A DNA stretch of 54,647 bases from Lingula anatina. Its lineage: Eukaryota; Brachiopoda; Lingulata; Lingulida; Lingulidae. The position numbers and the translations under genes were made by a program. Location of the stretch: NCBI RefSeq assembly GCF_001039355.2, contig NW_019775436.1, forward strand, positions 816,375-871,021, read 5' to 3'. Numbering within the stretch: position 1 is the stretch's first letter; the number at the start of each line of letters is the position of its first letter. Positions 11,001 to 18,452 of this stretch are shown one piece after another. Below the pieces are notes generated by a model. It saw only the letters and a list, made by a program, of their open reading frames with translations. It was not told where the DNA came from and did no database searches.

Positions 11001-12201
11001 AAAATAGGTTATTTTGTCAATTTTGATGATGCTTAACACTAAAATCAATACCTAATTTTTAAGAGATTAAGCCCAATAAAATTATATCATAGCAATAGAT
11101 GGATCCATTTTAGCTGCATCTAGACAAATGTGGGTTAGTTGATTTGCAAAATGTGGAAAAGCAATTGAAATATCAGGGCCGTAGCAATAGTCTGAAGGTT
11201 CACTGGTCCAAATGTTCACTTCAGACATCAAAAAAACATCAAAAAAAAACATCAATGAGCATTACTTTTTGAAATAATGCAACTCCTAAACCAGATGGAA
11301 AACAAACTAACAAAAACATAAACAACAACAAAAAATGAAACCACTTGCAGTGTTGCACATAAAAAGCTCTGCAAAGTACAACAAACAAGAGGGATCAAAT
11401 TTTTACTGTTCCAGAATGACAAGAGTTTTCAGTTTTAGCATCTTATGACTACTTCTCTCATGAAAATGCACCAATTGACCCCAGCTCAAGATAATGAAAG
11501 ATGGCACCAAGTGTAACTTCTCTCCAGACTGTCAAAACAATTCAGCGCAAATAAATATTTTTCCATAAGAATTTATATTTTTACTAAATTTTGGCCCATT
11601 TGAATTTGAAATAAAGGTCAAATGTCAAATCTAAAGTCATATCCAAAATCTCTAAATATGACTTTTTGTCAGCATATAGAGTTACTTTTCCCATGATTCT
11701 TTCATTTTGGGAAATATTTACCATTTAACTTTTAAAATATGCATAAAACAGGAAATAAAGCAAACCTTTTGCCAAAAATATCCAGTCCAACTAACTTTGG
11801 AACTTGTATTTTAGCAAATTAAGTAAATTGATCAATCCTGTAAGTTTAAAGACAATATATTGAAGTATGCTTTATGTAAGTTTAAGAATCATAAATAACA
11901 TGAATTTCCTTTTTAAGTCATCATGGCATCAGCACCAAAAATAGTGTTCTTCAACTTTGGATAAAATGAACATTAAATGCAATAAAACAAAATAAATTAG
12001 AAAAAATATGACGTACCAGGTGCACATTTAATATTCACACATTTCACATCCTGATTGTAATATTGATTATTAACTTGAATCAAATCATCGGAGGGAATGG
12101 CAGACGTCCCCAGGCACAGTTTTGGTGCAGGTATTAGCATAACAGCCAAAAGACAGAAGAAATTCCAACTCTCAAGCATGCTTTCTCAATTGTCCTTGTA
12201 T
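1616..12201 (-). CDS. TNFR-like/L1-type Ig domain protein, 5' part (8 exons, incomplete)
   Basis: Eight minus-strand exons join in one open frame of about 385 residues and continue beyond the left edge. Coding exons are 12179-12017, 10872-10758, 8247-8084, 6890-6782, 4375-4197, 3858-3715, 2327-2178 and 1748-1616; all introns are GT-AG. Order: signal peptide (residues 1 to about 24), cysteine-rich TNF-receptor-like region (about 46-136), first Ig (about 160-243), second Ig (244-341), start of a third Ig. The second Ig starts with APYWTKP and ends with FQCNVSNKHGYL, a pattern I associate with Ig4 of the L1/neurofascin/neuroglian adhesion family. Multiple N-glycosylation sequons (NKS, NGT, NGS, NVT, NVS, NCS, NFT) fit an extracellular protein. 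Role inferred: cell-surface adhesion or recognition. Fibronectin III repeats, transmembrane segment and cytoplasmic tail, if any, are outside the window. It could instead be another TNFR-Ig receptor; the exon chain is more certain than the family name. Confidence 0.78.
1757..1813. repeat. A/G-rich low-complexity tract
   Basis: Mostly A with scattered G, immediately upstream (on the minus strand) of the acceptor for the exon at 1616-1748. On the coding strand it is a long T/C-rich polypyrimidine tract. Confidence 0.8.
2178..2327 (-). CDS. Exon: second Ig domain, C-terminal half
   Basis: The acceptor is ATGTGATAG and the donor C|GTAAGT; phases are 1 in and 1 out. It encodes KFTLKNVSKDDIQAFQCNVS and NKHGYLSRSINLNVL, the end of an Ig domain strongly reminiscent of L1/neurofascin Ig4. 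Only about 20 intronic bases separate the acceptor from a MITE at 2351-2573. Confidence 0.78.
2351..2573. mobile_element. Tourist-like (PIF/Harbinger-type) MITE with TTA TSD
   Basis: Inverted repeats of about 65 bp run inward from GACTCCGTTCACATG (2351) and CATGTGAACGGTCCC (ending 2573), both including ATCTATTTTCT and GGTATCTTGTGATCAC. They are flanked by TTA at 2348-2350 and 2574-2576, the 3-bp TWA-type duplication of PIF/Harbinger elements. It lies about 20 bases from the acceptor of the exon at 2178-2327. A terminal fragment of the same element is at about 14960-15002. Confidence 0.75.
2622..2759. mobile_element. TACCCTCTACC-family MITE, copy 1, with 9-bp TSD
   Basis: Terminal inverted repeats are TACCCTCTACCAGGGCGAC at the left and its near complement at the right. 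It is flanked by perfect 9-bp direct repeats TTGTATTGG (2613-2621 and 2760-2768). The interior is itself largely self-complementary. No coding capacity. It lies in an intron of the minus-strand Ig gene. Confidence 0.82.
3124..3255. mobile_element. TACCCTCTACC-family MITE, copy 2, with 9-bp TSD
   Basis: Same terminal inverted repeat (TACCCTCTACCAAGG at left, CCCTGGTAGAGAGTA at right). It is flanked by the 9-bp direct repeat CTCTTTTAT at 3115-3123 and 3256-3264. Confidence 0.82.
3715..3858 (-). CDS. Exon: second Ig domain (L1 Ig4-like), N-terminal half
   Basis: The acceptor is CTTGCTTAG and the donor G|GTAAGC; phases are 1 in and 1 out. It encodes APYWTKPGRPKD, then DDFTFECDAEGIPTPDKP and KFYSNGLELG. 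APYW at the domain start and EC-x-A-x-G-x-P-x-P are typical of Ig4 in L1/neurofascin proteins. The core tryptophan expected in the C strand is replaced by Phe (KFYSNG). Confidence 0.75.
3869..3960 (-). mobile_element. LINE 3' tail fragment
   Basis: On the minus strand it reads GCTGTAAAGCTAATGTTTCC, then ATGAAATAAAATTTATTG and a (TATTG)n-type tail, a non-LTR retrotransposon 3' end pattern. It ends under 20 bases before the acceptor at 3859-3860. Confidence 0.55.
4138..4175. repeat. (GT)n(GA)n microsatellite
   Basis: GT and GA dinucleotide runs. On the coding strand this is a CT/CA tract just inside the intron after the donor at 4196. Confidence 0.9.
4197..4375 (-). CDS. Exon: first Ig domain, C-terminal half
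   Basis: The acceptor is TTATTTTCAG and the donor G|GTGAGC; phases are 2 in and 1 out. It encodes KPDPTIRWNKLAANG (core Trp) through FDHEGTYRCTGSNGSW (the D-x-G-x-Y-x-C signature with the second core cysteine) and a final SIVVVVE strand. The fit to an Ig fold is very good. A (CT)n(CA)n tract begins about 20 bases after the donor on the coding strand. Confidence 0.8.
4400..4731. mobile_element. TTAA-flanked MITE, copy 2
   Basis: Begins TTAAGGGATAATAACTCTTC and ends AGAGTTATTATCCCTTTAA. The interior has CTCTTAAGAGATT and GGAGGTCACGTGGTCTGAAG. It is intronic in the minus-strand gene. No coding capacity. Confidence 0.75.
4970..5245. repeat. Imperfect GC-rich minisatellite with inverted halves
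   Basis: Units of roughly 14-18 bases resembling CACCGATACTCCCC occur in one orientation (4970-5048), then in the reverse complement (GGGGAGTATCGGTG) from 5064 to 5245. The whole can fold back on itself. Confidence 0.7.
5590..6020 (-). mobile_element. Possible solo LTR (low confidence)
   Basis: An island in the intron 4376-6781 whose composition differs from its surroundings. On the minus strand it begins TGTTGTAGGGCAAATAGC and has an AATAAA-like signal well inside, followed by an untranslated-looking tail. I do not find matching 4-6 bp target duplications or a second LTR. Confidence 0.3.
6380..6574. mobile_element. GATCGA-type inverted-repeat element, copy 1
   Basis: A roughly 200-bp non-autonomous element whose ends carry TTCCCATA...TAGATCG and CGATCTA...CTCTGGGAATGGGGTC. 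The interior contains CCCGCCTACTACAAGCTGT and GCTGACAGC, shared with five other copies in the window. Confidence 0.68.
6782..6890 (-). CDS. Exon: first Ig domain, N-terminal half
   Basis: The acceptor is ATTTCAG and the donor AA|GTAAGT; phases are 1 in and 2 out. It encodes a linker followed by VVVLEGEKMTLNCDCSEK, the B-strand region with the first core cysteine of an I-set-like Ig domain. The second half of the domain is in the next exon, a common split for Ig domains of adhesion molecules. Confidence 0.72.
7506..7870 (+). mobile_element. Possible LINE/SINE 3' end with (TTA)n tail
   Basis: AT-rich sequence ending GATTATAGCAAATAAATTA then TTATTATCA, resembling a retroposon tail with a short microsatellite. 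There is no protein-level support. Confidence 0.35.
8029..8070. repeat. (GA)n microsatellite beside an exon donor
   Basis: GA repeat with one interruption. On the minus strand it is a (CT)n tract starting about 15 bases after the donor of the exon at 8084-8247. Confidence 0.9.
8084..8247 (-). CDS. Exon: TNFR-like cysteine-rich module, second half
   Basis: The acceptor is TTTTGAAG and the donor G|GTTTGT; the exon enters in phase 2 and leaves in phase 1. It encodes QDCRDQPGSAGRY, then YGSTTEDAKCICLEGWEWD and a trailing HACKQSSG linker. The S-T-x-D-x-x-C-x-C-x-x-G ending is the classic close of a TNF-receptor cysteine-rich repeat. A (CT)n tract follows the donor within about 15 bases on the coding strand. 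Confidence 0.74.
9040..9384. mobile_element. TTAA-flanked MITE, copy 3
   Basis: Begins TTAAAGTGATAATAACTC and ends AGAGTTATTATCCCTTTAA. Closely similar to the 4400-4731 copy throughout and in the same orientation. Confidence 0.75.
9600..10380. repeat. Dispersed repeat, related to 35790-36435
   Basis: Shares AAAACAATTCAATAAG, GAGGAAGGTCA, CGAATGCTTTGTTT and GACTAGCAACC blocks, in the same order, with 35790-36435. The copy here is split by the MITE at 9708-9883. Class unknown; no coding signal. Confidence 0.6.
9708..9883. mobile_element. TACCCTCTACC-family MITE, copy 3, near-perfect hairpin with 9-bp TSD
   Basis: The 176-bp element is almost entirely an inverted repeat, with its centre near the CTCAACTCAGAGTTGAG palindrome. 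Flanking 9-bp direct repeats are GAGGAAGGT (9699-9707 and 9884-9892). A related sequence without the insertion exists at 35869-35877, giving an in-window empty site. Confidence 0.85.
10758..10872 (-). CDS. Exon: TNFR-like cysteine-rich module, first half
   Basis: The acceptor is TTTTTCTAG and the donor AA|GTAAGT; the exon enters in phase 1 and leaves in phase 2. It encodes GYQAEPCDPRNKSSAFCKEC followed by PDESFQQFENDLTVRCSDK. The C-x-PGY...C...C-x-x-CP-x-x-SF spacing, together with the last residues of the previous exon, is typical of a TNF-receptor cysteine-rich repeat. GCC2/GCC3 or ephrin-receptor-like repeats share part of this spacing and are the main alternative. Confidence 0.72.
12017..12201 (-). 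CDS. Exon with start codon, signal peptide and first Cys pair
   Basis: The coding part starts at the ATG at 12179, which has A at -3. It encodes a hydrophobic signal peptide (core FFCLLAVMLIPAPKLCLG), then a short spacer and the motif VKCVNIKCAPG that opens the cysteine-rich region. The donor is G|GTACGT at 12016, leaving a phase-1 codon. A pyrimidine-rich tract ending in CAG (acceptor at 12202-12203) lies about 22 bases upstream of the ATG. This exon therefore probably begins at 12201, and a non-coding first exon with the promoter lies further right; I could not locate it. Confidence 0.75.
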
Positions 12202-12349
12202 CTGGAAAAGGAAACGGCTAAGTTGAAATTCAAAATCACACTGAAAATTCCATAATGTGTATCCAATTGCTTCTCATTAAAAGAGTCTCCCTGAGGTGGA
12301 AGGTGGGCTGGAAATTCGGTTTATTCACGACGACGGTTTCTTCACGTGA

Positions 12350-12960
12350 CCCCGGTAACCCTTATGTTGTTGTGTGTAGTGTTGTTGTATATGTGTTTGA
12401 GTGCATGAATGTACTAGTACTAGAGCTTATTGGATTCAAATACAAAAGACAGTAGTTGGTGGTGTTATGATCAGTATAATATCTATTACCTATTGCTATT
12501 TAGTGATCATGGCGAGTATTAAAATAGGATGTGTGAACTTTAGGTGGTTGAGTTCAGAGCGAGTTAAAAGGAGAGATTTTTTGAAAGAAGAGAAAAAAAA
12601 ACTAATGTAGCCCTGCTAACAGATAGTTATACAAACTGCAAAAAAAAAAAAAAAAAAAAAAGAGGCTGGCTACGTGGAAAAATGAATAGGGTGGAGCTCA
12701 TTCTCTTGACAAAGCAAGGTACCCAGTAGTAGTGATATTTCTCCGAAATTCCTCTAATTACAGAATACACAATAAGTTATTAGACCCCGATGGAAATTTT
12801 GTCATCCTAGACATATTACTGTGCAAGAAACGCGCTTTAACCTTGTGACTATTAATGGACCTAACAGTGACACACCGGAAATTTTCAAAGACATCGAACA
12901 GAAACTTCGCGCATTTGGTAATACTACAATTCAGGGGCGGATGGAGACCGACTTCTAGGC
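12350..12960 (+). pseudogene. LINE 5' end with broken APE endonuclease ORF
   Basis: A start at 12509 gives MASIKIGCVNFRWLSSERVK, typical of the N-terminus of a LINE ORF2 endonuclease (I-K-I-G-C-x-N-x-R). After a stop, VALLTDSYTNC appears in another frame. Following a poly-A run at 12639-12661, DPDGNFVILDI and TLVTINGPNSDTPEIFKDIE are readable, matching the endonuclease segment before the GGDWN motif. Stops, frameshifts and an A-tract show it is dead. It probably belongs to the L1/Tx1-like group. Confidence 0.65.
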
Positions 12961-13269
12961 TAGGATCCAAAATAAAGTTTTTTTTTGGATCCTAGTTCTA
13001 GGTCAGCTTTTTCAAGTTTACTTTGACGTACATCTACATGTAATTTTTTTATATCGACAGGATATAAAAACCAAGACCCCAAGATTTATCTTGCTTTGTC
13101 TGTGACGCTCTTCCATGACTTCCTTAAGTTAAATCCCTTTTACCTGAACGGCGTCCTTTCTGCGGTCTTTTTGCGCCTATGAAACTGGCATCGCTGTGGT
13201 CGTAAATAGTATAGGCACAAGCATCGCTTTGGTTGCAGAATGAATGATCAATGATCGGCTAGTTGTCGG

Positions 13270-13300
13270 CGCGTAATTTTTTTTTTTTTTTTTTTTTTTC
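13270..13300. repeat. Poly-T tract
   Basis: About 24 T residues, inside a 600-base stretch (12961-13590) in which I see no gene. Confidence 0.85.
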
Positions 13301-13596
13301 GCTCTCAAACGGGAGGACGCCGCCCAATTGAAGGGAGCTTTACTCACTTCGGTGACAATAGATGCCACGAAACTACAGTCGCCTCGAGTGGTTTAGATCA
13401 CATCATCAGTTGACAAACTTACTTTTTGCTGAAGCAATTAAAATGCCTGGTAGTTGACCAGATGATACGCTATAGAGCTCGTAAACAATAAAACTTGTTA
13501 ATTACGCACCGCCGCACTCACTAAGACAGGTAATGACAGGTAACTCCCTCTGCGAAAATTTGTCTCTTTTAACGATTGATTATGTAATAGATAGAC

Positions 13597-13679
13597 CCCT
13601 CGTCAGCGAGGGTTATGTGGTATACACGAGTGCGTAGCACGAGTGGATGTCACATAACCCTCGCTGACGAGGGGTCTAT
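13597..13679. repeat. Perfect inverted repeat (26-bp arms, ~31-bp loop)
   Basis: The left arm begins GACCCCTCGTCAGCGAGGGT and the right arm ends ACCCTCGCTGACGAGGGGTC; the arms are exact complements. The loop holds CACGAGTGCGTAGCACGAGT. It could be a transposon terminus or a simple fold-back. Confidence 0.85.
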
Positions 13680-13794
13680 CTTACTTAGACCACGGTCCAT
13701 TAACTTCAACAACAGTTCACGACATCACACTCACGCAACTACCCTGCTATCTTCATTACCACACTATTCATCATGTTTGGAGCGGAGGAGGACG

Positions 13795-14403
13795 TCACCC
13801 TCGTCTCAGCTAGATTTATTACCAACCCAATCGTTATATAAGGTGGATGTCGATGCAGAATCAAAGCGGTTCGAAGAGCCAGTACATTCCGCTGAATTTG
13901 AAAAAATGGTTGCAGACAGAATTCCAGCAAACACACAGAAAAATACGACCTGGGCATGTAATATCTTTAAGGACTGGCTCACGTGGCGTAATTTTAGAAC
14001 TGTCACTATGGCCGACCCTCACTGGCCTATTCCAACCCTTGAGGAGGGAAATCTAGAGATTTTGGACTATTGGTTGGCTAAATTCATAACGGAAATTAAG
14101 CGCCAAGATGGCAGTTCCTATCCGCCAGGTGTGTTTAATTTTTCTTATCATTCGTTATTATCTTTTAAGTCGCAGCAGCACCCTGCTTCAATATTGTTAA
14201 GACATTTCAAATAAATATGCAATATTCGTGAAACAACTATATTTTGAATTTCAAAAGCATCGTGCGCTTCAGTAACGTCATCTTCAACCCAGCCTGCAAG
14301 CTCTTTATCGGCACCTCCAATGAAGCAAAATACGGAAAAGGACGACAAAATTTTAACAATTGAAATACCTTCTGTTATTGAGAAAGCTGTAATAATAAAA
14401 AAA
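13795..14403 (+). pseudogene. Crypton-like tyrosine recombinase N-terminal fragment, copy 1
   Basis: The open frame contains KRFEEPVHSAEFEKMVADRI, NTQKNTTWACNIFKDWLTWR and LDYWLAKFITEIKRQDGSSY followed by PP. N-T-x-K-x-x-x-W-x-x-x-x-F-x-x-W-L and the acidic F-x-x-E-x-(K/R)...DG-x-x-YPP pattern match the N-terminal core-binding (SAM-like) domain of Crypton tyrosine recombinases and host genes derived from them (KIAA1958, QRICH1, ZMYM type). No catalytic domain is present. The block ends at a single N (14404), after which the sequence is unrelated to copy 2. Confidence 0.6.
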
Positions 14404-14959
14404 NGCCATTTTTGGACAAGGGTGCATTGCAATGAGTGCCACACCTAGACCCCAATACCGACAAAGCCCAAATTTTACGTGGAACGAGTTGAGATTATAG
14501 GTGACCTAAATCCAAGAGATGGGTATGGAGGCCCTTACCGTCTAGGAGGAGAAGCGGTAACGGTGACTTGGCGGCGGAGCCGCAGGAGCCGGCGGAGCCG
14601 GCGGAACATACGGGTCGGGACTAAAACCATGAGTACCGCCAGCGCCTACGCTGGTGGTACAATAAGACAGCAAAGCAATAAGACAAAGAGCAAGAAATAA
14701 TAATGCACAAAAGAGGCTACTGTCAATTCTGATGCAATCAAACATTATGCTTAACTGCCAATTCAACAATTTTAATTAATCACAACAGTTAATAGTAAAA
14801 TGTGTGACAAGCACAAAAAAAGTTCAAGTTCACACTTTTAAAATGCCACAATGAGAAAAATGAAAATTTTACAAATATTGGCATAAATTCAATAAAAATA
14901 TGAAAAAAACCGGTTTTCTAATTTAAGCTCTATGTTAATCCCAAGAATCATTCGTGTAA

Positions 14960-15002
14960 TTTTAGATTTTTAGAAAATAGACTTTCCATGTGAACGGAGT
15001 CT
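14960..15002. mobile_element. Fragment of the same PIF/Harbinger-type MITE
   Basis: Matches the right end of the element at 2351-2573 (TAGAAAATAGA...CATGTGAACGGAGTC) and is followed by TAA. Only one end is present. Confidence 0.55.
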
Positions 15003-16279
15003 AACTGTATAATTACCACCAATTTTTTAATTATCTACTATACATTACATGGACATTAAGAAAATTTGATAACTATTTTGTCTAATGACCGTGGAAGCTC
15101 CAAGTCCCTTATTGAAAATGCAATGTGTGAAAAATGAACAAAAAGAGGCCAATTAGTCTCAGGCTGAATTTTAGTCCTATGGTTCTTTTTTTTTTATGTT
15201 AGTTAGTTAAAGAATCATATATAACATGGTTTTTCCTCAATGGACATCATGGCAGCAGTGCCTAAAATGCGGTTTACCTCAATTTTGATGCAATATTAAA
15301 CAATGGTTAACAGCATAATCACCACCAATCTTTAATTTTGCACTACAGGTAACATGGATATTTAGCAAATGCAACTAGCAAAAGTCTTTAGGCCCATGAA
15401 GTTTCTATCTCATCACACCTTGAAAACACCAAAGTGTATACAAGATATATATGCCCTGAGATAAGTTTTTTTCCATTTTCATTTTTTTTTGTTACATAAG
15501 ACAAAATATTCAGTTTACTGTCACTTTTATATGATCAACAAAGAAAATTGTTCAGATGGAAATAATATCGATAGAATTTTAAATGTCAAATTTTCTCCAT
15601 TCTGATATTTTGCACATAGTGAATGATTGAATCTGTCAAACTGGTATGAGTTTATTTCTATTTTTGAAACTTAATTACACAATAACCACTTTACCATAAT
15701 TTTTTATAATCAACTAACAATGTTGTGTAGATGCAGAAAGTGTCAAGAGAATACTTTTACATATCTAATTAGTTCAATAATGAGGCTGCTAACATGCCTA
15801 AGAATTAAATCTGAGGAAAACCCACTTACATACAAAAAAGGCATATCTTCATCAAAACTGAACCGATCTAGCTTATTTTTGAACTTGATTTGTATATTAG
15901 AAAGACTGATATTGGTGAAAGTGAAAATTACTGATGTGAAGGCGTGCATTATGAAAAAATCAGGAAAAGGACTCAAATTTGCTGATGGTGTGACTAAAAC
16001 AAACACTAACTACTACAAAGGCTGAACAAAAATGAATCAACAAGCCTGGTTTTTCAATGGGAATGTTTATGGCAAAGCAAAGAATAGCGAGATCAAGATC
16101 AAATTAGATATACTTGACATAATACATGAAAAAAGGGAAAAGGAAAGAAACAAAATGCAATAAACATGGTGCGTTTGACAAACTGCAACGAAATGTTACT
16201 GTATCGTATTGACCGATGGACACAGGTTTTCTACCCGGCAATTGACTCGTGCAATGAAGAATTGTGTTTGCAAGTGTAC

Positions 16280-16545
16280 CGGTAACCCTTATGTTGTTGT
16301 GTGCATCGTTCTTGTTTATATTTAAGTGCAAGAATGTAAGAGCTTATTGGATTCAAATACAAAAGACGGTAGGTGGTGTTATGGTTCAGAAACTGGGGGC
16401 GTCTCGATAGTCCGAAGGTTCATTGGTCCGAAGGTTCATTGGTCCGAAAAGTGGTAACATTTTTATCGATTTAACTACTACTTACACCAGGCAATGTATT
16501 ATCAGTATAACATCTATTACCTATTGCTATTTAGTGATCATGGCG
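16280..16545 (+). mobile_element. Second copy of the LINE 5' leader
   Basis: Shares GGTAACCCTTATGTTGTTGT, GAGCTTATTGGATTCAAATA and CCTATTGCTATTTAGTGATC with 12350-12510, including the ATGGCGA start. It then switches abruptly to the Crypton-like block. It also holds a short tandem repeat GTCCGAAGGTTCATTG near 16420-16445. Confidence 0.55.
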
Positions 16546-16569
16546 ACATCACACTCACGCAACTACCCT

Positions 16570-17305
16570 CTCTCAGCTAGATTTATTACCAACCCAATCG
16601 TTATATAAGGTGGATATCGATGCAGAATCAAAGCGGTTCGAAGAGCCAGTACATTCCGCTGAATTTGAAACAATGGTTGCAGACAGAATTCCAGCAAACA
16701 CACAGAAAAATACGACCTGGGCATGTAATATCTTTAAGGACTGGCTCACGTGGCGTAATTTTAGAACTGTCACTGTGGCCGACCCTCACTGGCCTATTCC
16801 AACCCTTGAGGAGGGAAATCTAGAGATTTTGGACTATTGGTTGGCTAGATTCATAACGGAAATTAAGCGCCAAGATGGCAGTTCCTATCCGCCAGGTGTG
16901 TTTAATTTTTCTTATCATTCGTTATTATCTTTTAAGTCGCAGCAGCACCCTGCTTCAATATTGTTAAGACATTTCAAATAAATATGCAATATTCGTGAAA
17001 CAACTATATTTTGAATTTCAAAAGCATCGTGCGCTTCAGTAACGTCATCTTCAACCCAGCCTGCAAGCTCTTTATCGGCACCTCCAATGAAGCAAAATAC
17101 GGAAAAGGACGACAAAATTTTAACAATTGAAATACCTTCTGTTATTGAGAAAGCTGTAATAATAAAAAAAACGGCAAAAAGATCACTTTTGAAATATAAT
17201 ACAGCTTGTTTTTTGTTCTTTCTTTTTTCATATGTGGTGATAAACGCTCAGTCCCTAATTAACTTGCTTTCAGGTGTGTTTACGGTTCTGTGCTTCGATG
17301 AGTAG
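16570..17305 (+). pseudogene. Crypton-like tyrosine recombinase N-terminal fragment, copy 2
   Basis: Nearly identical to copy 1 from CAGCTAGATTTATTACC onward. The start at 16610 gives MDIDAESKRFEEPVHSAEFE. After DGSSYPP at about 16894 comes CAG|GTGTGTTTA; the same CAGGTGTGTTTA recurs at about 17270 behind a TTGCTTTCAG acceptor-like tract. If the 376 bases between are an intron, the protein reads ...YPPGVFTVLCFDE and stops. The catalytic R-H-R-Y part is absent. Confidence 0.58.
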
Positions 17306-17433
17306 TATATGTGTGTTTTAGCGGGTTATAACGCATTCATGCGAGACGTGCGGTTATGCGAGTTACACCACGTCTGAGTCTTTTGTTCTTCACTTCCACC
17401 GTGGTCTAAGAACCTTCAACCTCCATGAAAGAA

Positions 17434-17952
17434 CTATTGGACACTCGAGCCTTCTTTGTTTAGAATTAGAATCATTGAGTGATCTATGTTAAACGAGGCA
17501 GAATGATCTTTTCCGTTGATTGGCATGTTGCTTTTTAATCTTCTGTGCCACGCCGTATTTATCCAAAAGACTCTAACAACAACAGCCATGTAAGTCAACA
17601 AATATTTATGAAAGAGGAGTATGAGTCTTTTGGAATGGCTGAGACAGATCCATAAATAGTTTTTTTTACGTTTTACATCTGAAATAATCTTTTGAAATTT
17701 AGATGAATGGTACGATATGAAGCAATGACATGCGATCTGACACACACCTTGAAAACGGGTAGTGTGATCCGAAATACCAGTTAATTCAGGATCCTTATGT
17801 GCCGAGTCTGGTAGTTGGGTAGGCCTGAAATTATAACCATTAACTTTTTTGATTAGCACATGGAGTGTCAAGATATCACTTTTTGCAAAACGTGATAGGG
17901 TGTGTGTGTGTGTGTGTATGGGGGGGGGGGGGGGGGGGTATTTTTTGGTCAC
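17434..17952 (-). other. 172-codon open frame, unrecognised
   Basis: An open frame with an N-terminal low-complexity PPPPPP-IHTHTHT segment that comes from the GT/poly-G repeat at 17899-17938, followed by a His/Lys/Phe-rich sequence without a motif I recognise. Its length exceeds most chance frames here, but composition and context (repeat-rich DNA) argue against a gene. It may be a transposon remnant. Confidence 0.2.
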
Positions 17953-18080
17953 TGTCTTTTACTGAAACATCTCTCTGAAATTACACTAGGTGTGCCACTT
18001 ACAAATGGCTATTTAGTAATACTTCGCAGGCATGTGTGGGCTGGGATTTTCATTGCTAATCAGACTTAAAAAGTGTACAA
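17840..18080. repeat. Mosaic repeat block, related to 27495-27700 and 23050-23095
   Basis: Shares CATGGAGTGTCAAGATATCA, CGTGATAGGGTGTGTG, the poly-G tract and CAGGTGTGCCACTTACA-like segments with 27495-27700, in the same order. Confidence 0.65.
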
Positions 18081-18229
18081 ACGAATAAAGGTAGATACAG
18101 CACTCGTCATCAAGCTGTATTTAAAAATAAGCCGTGAATATTGTCTCGCTTGCGGCCCGCACATAATGAATCAGCTTACGCACGAAGCACGAGGAATAAA
18201 AAGACGCATTCATGATAGCAGTATCGGTT

Positions 18230-18451
18230 GCTTCACGGCTCACGTTAGATAAACGTTGTTGTCTTTAAATTATGTTGTTTCGCAAGGTTGTAAATACAAC
18301 ACCGTTATATTCTTTCACGTTATTAATTCACTTCTTTCTAGTTAGATTCCGCGCCGCCTTCTTTCCATTTCTAAATCTATCTCATGCAATCTCTAGCGGC
18401 TTTCTCCCAGTTTACATTACATTCCTTTGCGTAAGTACTATGTCAGTCAAT
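18230..18451. repeat. Mosaic block A, partial copy ending at N
   Basis: Positions 18234-18451 repeat at 18461-18678 (227-bp offset) with no difference that I can see, and stop at the N at 18452. This looks like an assembly overlap that was not collapsed. Confidence 0.85.
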
Positions 18452-18452
18452 N

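Noticed and set aside
14148-14444. Acidic minus-strand frame (GADKELAGWVEDDVTEAHDAFE) inside the Crypton-like block
   Set aside because: Looks protein-like but lies opposite the intron-like segment, runs through the N, and has no family match I recognise; not enough to call a gene.
17899-17952. PPPPPP-IHTHTHT N-terminus of a minus-strand frame
   Set aside because: Translation of a GT/poly-G microsatellite; the same effect produces poly-Pro frames at 33825-34146.
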